From JAWVYT01 sp046483065 (GTDB lineage: Bacteria > Gemmatimonadota > Gemmatimonadetes > Longimicrobiales > RSA9), in contig JAWODW010000103.1 of assembly GCA_046483065.1 (NCBI GenBank), forward strand, positions 1 through 64,000: a stretch of DNA of 64,000 nt, read 5' to 3'. The notes below the pieces were generated by a model. The model was given only the letters and a program-made list of their open reading frames with translations. It made no database searches and was not told where the DNA came from. This document shows, piece by piece, positions 57,795 through 64,000 of this stretch (the stretch's first letter is position 1; each line of letters begins with the position of its first letter). A program made the translations under genes and the position numbers.

Positions 57795-58130
57795 TCGCAA
57801 CCTTTCGGGACGCGAGGGCGGTGTCAAGCGGGGCACGCCGCAGCGCGGCGCGCAACAGGCGGGGCGTTCCGCCGCGCAACACGCGGCCTTCGTTCGCAAC
57901 AGGCGCGCCCTGCGGGCTTGCCAACAGGCCGTCGCTGCGCTCCGGCAACCGATTCGGCCCTGCAGGCCTCGCAAGAGAACCGCGGCCCACCCCGCTCACC
58001 GAGCGAAGCGAGGCCCCTGCCCGGCCGCCAGACCGGGCCGTTGCGAGGCGAAGTCGAGCCTGTTGCACCGCGCCCGCGGTGCCTGTTGGCGGCGCAGCCG
58101 GCCTGTTGCGAGGCGAAGCCGAGCCGTTAC
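57795..58130. repeat. Island 2 of GTTGC-type small hairpin repeats
   Basis: This 369-bp spacer between divergent trpD and truA is filled with the same about 22-nt units as island 1. The right half (about 58038-58124) reads GTTGC, the left half (about 57840-57960) GCAAC, pointing outward from near 57.98-58.0 kb. Examples: 58065-58082 is a perfect 8-bp stem; 58108-58124 is GCGAGGC-GAA-GCCGAGC with tandem G-A mismatches; 57929-57945 read on the minus strand is CCGGAGC-GCA-GCGACGG, again with tandem G-A. No ORF is supported. Confidence 0.75.
57799..57827 (-). promoter_or_regulatory. trpD promoter candidate at the edge of hairpin island 2
   Basis: A perfect TTGACA (57822-57827), 17 bp, AAGGTT (57799-57804) on the minus strand; predicted leader about 22 nt. 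The -10 is weak and lies inside the last repeat unit. Confidence 0.4.
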
Positions 58131-58140
58131 CTTCCGCCCC

Positions 58141-58932
58141 GTGCAGCGGATCAAGCTGACGCTCCATTACGACGGCTCGGGGTTCCACGGCTGGCAGGTT
58201 CAGCCGGGTCTACGCACCGTGCAGGGCGAGATCGACGCGGCCCTGTCGCGGCTGGCGGACCGGGAAATCCGGACCATCGCGGCGGGGCGCACGGACGCGG
58301 GGGTACACGCCATCGGGCAGGTGGCGAGCACCGCCATGCCGGAGAAGTGGGCGCCGGCAGCACTCGGGAAATCCCTGAACGCGATCCTCCCGAGGGACAT
58401 CTGGGTGTCGGGTGTCGAGGCCGTGCCGGACGCGTTCCACGCGCTTCGGAGCGCCACGGCCCGGGGTTACATTTACCGGGTGGGTACCGGCGCAGCGTCC
58501 CGTTCCCCGTTCCGGCACCCCTGGTGCTGGTCGGTGGAGGACCCGCTGGACCGGGCCGTGCTGGACCGGAGCGCCGCGGCGCTGGTGGGTGAGCACTCGT
58601 TCCGCGGATACGCCAAGAGCGGCCAGGAGTACCGGGGCCACCGCTGCACCGTGCACGTGGCCCGCTGGTGTGAGTGGTCGGGCGGTCTGGAGCTCCGCGT
58701 GGTCGCCGACCGGTTCCTGCACCACATGGCGCGCTACCTGGTGGGCACGATGGTGGACGCGGCCCTGGGTCGGCGCCCGGAGTCCGAGGTGACCGGACTG
58801 CTGGACGAGAGCAAGCTGGACACGCTGGTGACGTCGCCCCCCGCCCCGGCGGGGGGACTGTTCCTGGCGCGTGTGTACTATGGCGATGAACCCATCAACC
58901 CGGAGGGACCCGAGAATGAAGATCTTCCTTGA
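58141..58932 (+). CDS. truA: tRNA pseudouridine(38-40) synthase TruA
   Basis: This 263-residue synthase has the catalytic Asp52 in AAGRTDAGVHAIGQ, KLTLHYDGSGFHGWQ at the N-terminus and RFLHHMARYLVGTM. It modifies U38-U40 of tRNA. It starts at GTG 58141, immediately after hairpin island 2, without a visible ribosome-binding site. Its last 17 bases overlap tal. First of a plus-strand chain truA-tal-htrA-purB-purC. Confidence 0.95.
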   Translation: MQRIKLTLHYDGSGFHGWQVQPGLRTVQGEIDAALSRLADREIRTIAAGRTDAGVHAIGQVASTAMPEKWAPAALGKSLNAILPRDIWVSGVEAVPDAFHALRSATARGYIYRVGTGAASRSPFRHPWCWSVEDPLDRAVLDRSAAALVGEHSFRGYAKSGQEYRGHRCTVHVARWCEWSGGLELRVVADRFLHHMARYLVGTMVDAALGRRPESEVTGLLDESKLDTLVTSPPAPAGGLFLARVYYGDEPINPEGPENEDLP

Positions 58933-59584
58933 TACGGCCGACCTGAGCGAGATTCAGCGAGCGGCGGACGCCGGCCTCATTGACGGCATCACGACGAACC
59001 CATCGCTGCTCTCGAAGGCCGCCGGCGATGGGGGCGACCCCCGGGCCATTCTGAAGGAGATCTGCGACACGGTGGACGGTCCCATCAGCGCCGAGGTGGT
59101 GGCCACCGACGCCGACACCATGGTGGAGGAGGGGACGAAGCTGGCGCAGATCGCCGACAATATCGTGGTGAAGTGCCCGCTGACCGAGGACGGGCTGGTG
59201 GCGTGCCAGCGGCTCCGGGCCAAGGGTATCAAGGTCAACGTCACCCTCTGCTTCTCCGCCACACAGGCGCTCCTGGCGGCCAAGGCGGGCGCGACCTACA
59301 TCTCGCCGTTCGTCGGGCGCCTGGACGACATTTCCAGCGACGGGATGGAGCTGATCCGCCAGATCCGCATCATCTACGACAACTACGACTTCGACACCGA
59401 GATCCTGGCAGCGTCGATCCGACACCCTCAGCACGTGGTGGAATCGGCCATGATGGGCGCCGACGTGGGCACCCTCCCGCCGAAGGTGCTCTGGCAGCTC
59501 GTGAAGCATCCGCTGACGGACAAGGGGCTCGCTGCCTTCCTGGCCGACTGGGACAAGCTGCCGGAGGACGCCCGCGTCATCTGA
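58916..59584 (+). CDS. tal: Fructose-6-phosphate aldolase/transaldolase-like (TalC type)
   Basis: The protein has 222 residues, the short MipB/TalC form, opening MKIFLDTADLSEIQ with GITTNPSLLSKA, Schiff-base Lys86 in NIVVKCPLT, NVTLCFSATQA and SPFVGRLDD. Enzymes of this size act as transaldolase or fructose-6-phosphate aldolase; sequence alone does not settle which. ATG 58916 follows GGAGGGACC and overlaps truA by 17 bp. Confidence 0.93.
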   Translation: MKIFLDTADLSEIQRAADAGLIDGITTNPSLLSKAAGDGGDPRAILKEICDTVDGPISAEVVATDADTMVEEGTKLAQIADNIVVKCPLTEDGLVACQRLRAKGIKVNVTLCFSATQALLAAKAGATYISPFVGRLDDISSDGMELIRQIRIIYDNYDFDTEILAASIRHPQHVVESAMMGADVGTLPPKVLWQLVKHPLTDKGLAAFLADWDKLPEDARVI

Positions 59585-59591
59585 GCGACCC

Positions 59592-61094
59592 ATGCGCGTG
59601 ATCTTCTCCCCCACCCCGCTCCTCATCGGCCTGCTCTGGCTGGCTGCGGTGGGGTGTGCCGATGCGCCCCGCTCGCAGGCGGACAACGGCCGCTCGCTCG
59701 CGAGTGCCGAAGGCCTCGCGGCGGACCTCGATGGTGCCGCGGAGCCGGCAGGAACGAGCGCAGCCCGGCCCGGCCCGCAGGAGGCGACCGAGCAGGACCC
59801 GATCGCCGCGTCGCGCCGCACGGCCATCGTTCGGGCCGCCGAGGCCGTGGCCCCGGGAGTGGTCAGTGTGAACGTGATCCGCCGCCAGACCGTGCGCCCC
59901 CGCTCCCTCTACGAGCAGTTCTTCGTCCCCCGTGGCACCGAGCGGCAGGTGGCGGGCCTGGGATCCGGGTTCATCATCCATGGTGACGGGCTCGTGCTCA
60001 CGAACGAGCACGTGGTACGGGGTGCCACAGAGATCGTGGTGACCCTCGCCGACGGTCGGGACTTCCCGGCGGAGCTGGTGGGCACCGACGAGGTGAACGA
60101 TCTGGCGCTGCTGCGGCTCGAGACGAACGGCGAGGAGCTCACGAAGGTTCCGCTGGGCACGTCGAACGACCTCCTGATCGGCGAATGGGTGGTGGCCATC
60201 GGCAACCCCTTCGGCTACCTGCTGAGCAACCCGGAGCCCACGGTCACGGCGGGTGTGGTCAGCGGGCTGAACCGCAACATCATCCCCACGAGCGACGACA
60301 ACAGCGGGTACTATCTGGGTATGATCCAGACGGATGCCTCGGTCAACCCCGGCAACTCGGGCGGTCCGCTGGTCAACGCCGCGGGCAAGGTAGTGGGCGT
60401 GAACTCGTCGATCTTCTCCCGGAGCGGCGGGAGCGAGGGCCTCGGCTTCGCCATTCCCATCGATCGGGCCCGGAACGTGGTCCTCGACCTGATCGATGAC
60501 GGCGAGGTCCGGCGGCCGTGGACGGGGCTGGAGCTGGAGCCGGCGGACCCGAACCGCTTCGGCCGGAGCCGGCAGGTCCGGGTGGCCCGGGTGGCGCCGG
60601 GCTCGCCGGCCGACTCGGCGGGGCTGGAGCCCGGGATGCTGATCTGGAGTGCCAACGGCCAGGCGATCCGCACCCCGTTGGACTGGGAGGCCGCGCTCCT
60701 CGAGGTCCGGGTCGGCCACACCATCTCCCTGCGAGTGGGAGAGGAGGGTGAGCAAACGGTCCTGCTCCAGGCCGCAGACCTGCCGTCGCTGGTGGCCGAG
60801 CGGGTCAGCGCGCTGGAGGAGTTCGAGCTGGTCACCCTGACGCCGGCCATCCGGAGCGAATGGGGGCTCCGGAGCGAGAGCGGCGCACTGGTGGTTGGGG
60901 TCTCGGAGCGCGTGCAGCGGATGCTCGGTATCCGGGAGGGTGACCTGATCGTGGGGATCAACCGGGTCGCCATCTCGTCCGCCGAGGAAGCGGCCGAATA
61001 CCTCCGCAGCCTGCAGCAGATCGAAGGGCGGGTACCGGTGCGGATGCTCATGGAACGCGGTGGCCGGGAGTTCTACGCGGCCTTCAGACTCTAG
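59592..61094 (+). CDS. HtrA/Do-like periplasmic serine protease, lipoprotein
   Basis: This 500-residue protein has a lipoprotein signal (LAAVGC, Cys22), a low-complexity acidic linker (about 25-75), a trypsin-like domain (about 80-310) with the triad His140 (TNEHVV), Asp170 (NDLALL) and Ser256 (GNSGGP), then two PDZ domains (about 318-400 and 420-495). It degrades or refolds damaged envelope proteins. The L-loop segment RRQTVRPRSLYEQFF is DegS/DegQ-like. 7 bp after tal. Confidence 0.93.
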   Translation: MRVIFSPTPLLIGLLWLAAVGCADAPRSQADNGRSLASAEGLAADLDGAAEPAGTSAARPGPQEATEQDPIAASRRTAIVRAAEAVAPGVVSVNVIRRQTVRPRSLYEQFFVPRGTERQVAGLGSGFIIHGDGLVLTNEHVVRGATEIVVTLADGRDFPAELVGTDEVNDLALLRLETNGEELTKVPLGTSNDLLIGEWVVAIGNPFGYLLSNPEPTVTAGVVSGLNRNIIPTSDDNSGYYLGMIQTDASVNPGNSGGPLVNAAGKVVGVNSSIFSRSGGSEGLGFAIPIDRARNVVLDLIDDGEVRRPWTGLELEPADPNRFGRSRQVRVARVAPGSPADSAGLEPGMLIWSANGQAIRTPLDWEAALLEVRVGHTISLRVGEEGEQTVLLQAADLPSLVAERVSALEEFELVTLTPAIRSEWGLRSESGALVVGVSERVQRMLGIREGDLIVGINRVAISSAEEAAEYLRSLQQIEGRVPVRMLMERGGREFYAAFRL

Positions 61095-61103
61095 GAGGAC
61101 AGG

Positions 61104-62564
61104 TTGGATCCAACGTTGAGAGAGCGCCTGGAGGCCGGCGGGCCGGGCACCGAGTACCGGAATCCGCTCACGGAGCGGTACGCGTCGCCGGAAATGAGCC
61201 GGATCTTCTCGCCGGCGTTCAAGTTCGGCACGTGGCGGCGCCTCTGGCTGGCGCTGGCCGAAGCCGAGCAGGCGCTGGGCGTCGAGATCCCGGACGAGGC
61301 CGTGGCCCAGATGCGGGAGCACCTCGATGACATCGACCTGGACGCCGCGGCCGAGCACGAGCGCCGGCTCCGGCACGACGTCATGGCCCACGTCTACCAC
61401 TTCGGCGAGGTGGCACCGAAGGCGCGGCCGTTCATCCACCTGGGCGCCACCAGCAGCTTCGTCACCGACAACACGGAGCTGATCCAGCAGCGGGAGGCGC
61501 TGCGGCTGGTGCGGCGACGGCTCCTGTCATGCATCGCGGCGCTGGCCGCCTTCGCGGCCGAGCACCGCGACCTGCCGACGCTGGGCTTCACGCACTTCCA
61601 GCCGGCGCAGCCCACCACCGTGGGCAAGCGGGCCACGCTCTGGCTCCAGGACCTGGTCCTGGACCTGGAGGAGGTGGACCACCGTCTGGCCACGCTCCGG
61701 GCCCGGGGCGTCCGCGGCGCCACCGGCACCCAGGCCTCGTTCCTCGAGCTCTTCGACGGCGACCACGACAGGGTCGACGCGCTCCAGCGACGGATCGCCG
61801 ACGCCATGGATTTCGATCGGGTCTACGGCGTGACGGGCCAGACGTACCCCCGGAAGGTAGACCACGCCACCCTTTCCACCCTCGGCGGGATCGCCGCCTC
61901 GACCTCGAAGTTCGCCCATGACATCCGGCTACTGGCTCACCTCCGCGAGGTGGAGGAGCCGTTCGGCGAGAAGCAGATCGGGTCGTCGGCCATGCCGTAC
62001 AAGCGGAACCCCATGCGCGCCGAGCGGATCACGGGGCTCGCACGGCACGTCCTGGCGCTGGGCACGGATGCCGGCTTCACCGCAGCCACCCAGTGGTTCG
62101 AGCGCACCCTCGACGACTCGGCGAACCGACGGATCGCCCTCGGCGAGGCGTACCTGGCCACCGACGCCATCCTGCTCCTGGTCCACAACGTGGCCGCGGG
62201 GCTGGTGGTTCACCCGACGGTGATCCGTCGGCGGCTCGAGCAGGAGATGCCGTTCCTGGCCACCGAGTCGATCCTCATGCACGCCGTCCGTGGCGGCGGC
62301 GACCGGCAGGACCTCCACGAGCGGATCCGGCACCACGCCATCGCCGCCGCCGACCGGCTCAAGGCCGAGGGTGGGGAGAATGACCTTCCGGAGCGGATCG
62401 CCGGAGACGATGCGTTCGGGCTCGACCTCGAGGCGGTCCGGTCGATCCTGGCCCCGGAGCGCCATATCGGGCGGTCGGCCCGCCAGGTCGATGTGTTCCT
62501 GGCGGAGCTGGAGCCCGTCCTGGCCGAAGCGGAGTCAGGCGCGACGCCGGAGCTGCGGGCATGA
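61104..62564 (+). CDS. purB: Adenylosuccinate lyase
   Basis: This 486-residue fumarase-superfamily enzyme has YASPEMSRIFSPAFKFGTWR, HLGATSSFVTDNTEL, TLGFTHFQPAQPTTVGKR with the catalytic His, and the signature GSSAMPYKRNPM with catalytic Ser. It acts twice in purine synthesis. It begins at TTG 61104, supported by GGAGG five bases before it, 9 bp after the protease. Overlaps purC by ATGA. Confidence 0.96.
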   Translation: MDPTLRERLEAGGPGTEYRNPLTERYASPEMSRIFSPAFKFGTWRRLWLALAEAEQALGVEIPDEAVAQMREHLDDIDLDAAAEHERRLRHDVMAHVYHFGEVAPKARPFIHLGATSSFVTDNTELIQQREALRLVRRRLLSCIAALAAFAAEHRDLPTLGFTHFQPAQPTTVGKRATLWLQDLVLDLEEVDHRLATLRARGVRGATGTQASFLELFDGDHDRVDALQRRIADAMDFDRVYGVTGQTYPRKVDHATLSTLGGIAASTSKFAHDIRLLAHLREVEEPFGEKQIGSSAMPYKRNPMRAERITGLARHVLALGTDAGFTAATQWFERTLDDSANRRIALGEAYLATDAILLLVHNVAAGLVVHPTVIRRRLEQEMPFLATESILMHAVRGGGDRQDLHERIRHHAIAAADRLKAEGGENDLPERIAGDDAFGLDLEAVRSILAPERHIGRSARQVDVFLAELEPVLAEAESGATPELRA

Positions 62565-63493
62565 GCGAGGCGGCGCAGGCCCCGCTCTGGGCGTCCGAGC
62601 TACCCTACCCCCTCCACGCCCGGGGCAAGGTCCGGGAGATGTACGACGTGGGCGAGGGGCGTCTGCTCATGGTGGCCTCGGACCGGCTCAGCGCCTTCGA
62701 CGTGGTCATGGACCGGCCGATCCCGTGGAAGGGGCGCGTCCTCACGGCCGTCACCGTCTGGTGGCTCGAGCGGCTTACCGACCTGGTGGACACGCACCTG
62801 ATCGCTGCGGACCCGGCCGAGATCATCGACCGCGTGCCCGGACTCGCCGACACCCGCGAGCAGTGGGCCGGCCGTGCGCTCCTCGTGCGCAGGACGGAGC
62901 CGGTGCCCGTGGAGTGCGTGGTCCGGGGCTACCTCTCCGGCTCCGCGTGGAAGGAGTATCAGCGCTCCGAGACACTGGCGGGGGAGCCCATGCCCGGCGG
63001 GCTGGTGGAGAGCGGCCGCCTGGACCCGCCGGTCTTCTCGCCGGCCACGAAGGCCGAGGAAGGCCATGACGAGAACATCCCTGTCAGCCGGATGCGGGAG
63101 ATGGTGGGCGGAGAGCTGGCGGAACAGCTCCAGGAGCTCAGCACGGCCCTCTACGAACGGGGTCGGGAGATGGCAGCCGAGCGAGGGATCATCCTGGCGG
63201 ACACCAAGTTCGAGTTCGGGCTGGTGGACGGCGGCCCCATCCTCATCGACGAGGTCATGACGCCGGACTCGTCCCGGTTCTGGCCGGAGGAGAGCTATCA
63301 GCCCGGCCGGGGTCAGCCGTCGCTGGACAAGCAGCCGGTGCGTGACTTCCTGCAGGAGCTCACCCACCGGGGCGAATGGAGCAAGCAGCCGCCCCCGCCC
63401 GATCTGCCCGACGAGGTGGTGGAGGCCACCACCCGTCGCTACCTCGAGGTCCACCGCCGGCTCACGGGGCGGGATCTCGAGGGAGCGAACTGA
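62561..63493 (+). CDS. purC: SAICAR synthetase
   Basis: This 310-residue ATP-grasp-like enzyme has GKVREMYDVGEGRLLMVASDRLSAFD, VVRGYLSGSAWKEY, ADTKFEFGL and DEVMTPDSSRFW. It joins CAIR and aspartate. The length is that of the longer bacterial/yeast-like form. ATGA overlap with purB. A 178-bp spacer with a possible 43-codon ORF follows. Confidence 0.97.
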   Translation: MSEAAQAPLWASELPYPLHARGKVREMYDVGEGRLLMVASDRLSAFDVVMDRPIPWKGRVLTAVTVWWLERLTDLVDTHLIAADPAEIIDRVPGLADTREQWAGRALLVRRTEPVPVECVVRGYLSGSAWKEYQRSETLAGEPMPGGLVESGRLDPPVFSPATKAEEGHDENIPVSRMREMVGGELAEQLQELSTALYERGREMAAERGIILADTKFEFGLVDGGPILIDEVMTPDSSRFWPEESYQPGRGQPSLDKQPVRDFLQELTHRGEWSKQPPPPDLPDEVVEATTRRYLEVHRRLTGRDLEGAN

Positions 63494-63543
63494 CCGTGCC
63501 GGGGCCCACCTCCAGACGGAAGCGGGGCTCGACGCCTTCTTCC

Positions 63544-63675
63544 ATGCGCGCTATGGTACGCCCTCGCCTGAAGCCGCGGGTGACGGCTGTGGAGACGGCC
63601 CAGGACGACTATCATGAGCACATGGATCGGCACGTGATGACGGAGCAGCAACTCAACCAGTACAAGGGGATATGA
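63544..63675 (+). CDS. Possible small ORF coupled to purS
   Basis: A frame from ATG 63544 (or 63553) encodes 43 (40) residues ending QQLNQYKGI, charged and His-rich, and its stop overlaps the purS start (ATGA) as between other genes here. There is no ribosome-binding site before its ATGs, so it may instead only be purS leader. Unrecognised; if real, likely co-regulated with purine synthesis. Confidence 0.35.
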   Translation: MRAMVRPRLKPRVTAVETAQDDYHEHMDRHVMTEQQLNQYKGI

Positions 63676-63926
63676 GCACGTATCGAGTGGAAGTCCGGAT
63701 CACGCCCCGCGAGGGGCTCCTGGACCCGGAAGGCAAAGCCGTGGAGCACGCGCTCCACGCGCTGGAGTTCGAGGGGGTCCGGGGCGTGGCCATGGGCCGG
63801 CTCATCCGGTTCCGGCTGGAGGCCGCCGACGCCGGCGATGCCCGTCGGAAGTCCGACGAGATATGCCGGAAGCTGCTGGCCAACCCGGTGACCGAGGACT
63901 ACACCATCGCCATCGAGGAGGCGTGA
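63672..63926 (+). CDS. purS: Phosphoribosylformylglycinamidine synthase subunit PurS
   Basis: The protein has 84 residues, normal for PurS, opening YRVEVRITPREGLLDPEGKAVEHAL with the conserved IRFRLEA strand. It bridges PurQ and PurL in the three-subunit FGAM synthase. Ribosome-binding AAGGGG precedes the ATG. The TGATG overlap with purQ indicates coupling. Confidence 0.95.
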   Translation: MSTYRVEVRITPREGLLDPEGKAVEHALHALEFEGVRGVAMGRLIRFRLEAADAGDARRKSDEICRKLLANPVTEDYTIAIEEA

Positions 63927-64000
63927 TGCGGGTCGCGGTCATCACCTTCCCCGGCTCCAACTGCGACTACGACTGCTACAAGGCGATCAACGACGTGGTG
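63926..64000 (+). CDS. purQ: FGAM synthase glutaminase subunit PurQ (partial)
   Basis: The first 25 codons, MRVAVITFPGSNCDYDCYKA, match the PurQ N-terminus (VxxFPGSNCDxD). The ATG overlaps the purS stop (TGATG) and has GAGGAGG upstream. The gene runs off the right edge; the catalytic Cys lies beyond. Confidence 0.93.
   Translation, partial: MRVAVITFPGSNCDYDCYKAINDVV

Noticed and set aside
57786..58592. Plus-strand frame through hairpin island 2
   Set aside because: Reads repeat units then an out-of-frame part of truA; no start signal.
59577..61439. 620-codon minus-strand frame
   Set aside because: Antisense of the HtrA-like protease gene and the start of purB, both with clear catalytic motifs.

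Overview
This is a high-GC bacterial chromosomal segment with about 64 protein genes, one tRNA and almost no wasted space. Most genes are housekeeping. I see no phage, insertion sequence, CRISPR array or rRNA. High GC, frequent ATGA/GTGA/TGATG gene overlaps, GTG and TTG starts, lipoprotein-rich envelope genes and the combination floA-nfeD, rng-rplU-rpmA and panBCD all fit a member of the Gemmatimonadota, probably an aerobic heterotroph. That assignment is inference from gene content and protein style, not from a marker comparison.

Layout. 1-6.0 kb: start of an exopolysaccharide gene, tRNA-Leu(CAA), a membrane-microdomain operon (lipoprotein, nfeD, floA, anchored acidic protein), an enoyl-CoA hydratase and a CGGC-domain protein. 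6.0-13.5 kb: recQ, acyl-CoA dehydrogenase, rng, rplU and rpmA on the minus strand, then an alpha/beta hydrolase, a Mesh1-like HD hydrolase and a cold-shock gene. 13.6-17.7 kb: histidine kinase, receiver-only regulator and hybrid kinase, likely one phosphorelay. 17.9-30.9 kb: an acyl-CoA metabolism island. It holds a split methylmalonyl-CoA mutase, HAD phosphatase, CNNM transporter, methyltransferase, biotin-dependent carboxyltransferase, NhaA, AtuA in two pieces, a hydratase and a small membrane protein. The mutase chaperone MeaB lies upstream, separated from the mutase by a Doc/AbrB toxin-antitoxin pair. 31-41.5 kb: nine tightly coupled minus-strand genes (ptsN, vanZ-like, aspS, phoH, pgpH, ybeY, DUF502, mgtE, ubiB-like). 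41.6-48.7 kb: rlmN, a yqeK/LytR_C/GerMN trio, panBCD and an NFACT-family gene. 49.1-57.8 kb: trpCFB and trpA, with HD-GYP and HEAT-repeat genes between trpB and trpA. lexA, with a coupled 52-codon ORF, sits between trpC and trpD. 58.1-64 kb: truA, tal, htrA-like protease, purB, purC, purS and the start of purQ.

The most unusual signals are not in the coding part. Two intergenic islands (48.75-49.14 and 57.80-58.13 kb) are built from about 22-nt units beginning near GTTGC, each folding into a small hairpin, often with a GNA-type triloop and tandem G-A mismatches. In both islands the units point outward from a central symmetry point. Other leads are the lexA-coupled micro-ORF with a strong ribosome-binding site, a palindromic operator inside what looks like a leaderless toxin-antitoxin promoter, a G-quadruplex-capable spacer between meaB and that operon, and a 17-bp inverted site pair upstream of meaB. 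Several promoters share the form TTGACA-N17-nAnnTT, and four of them place the start of transcription at or within a few bases of the start codon.
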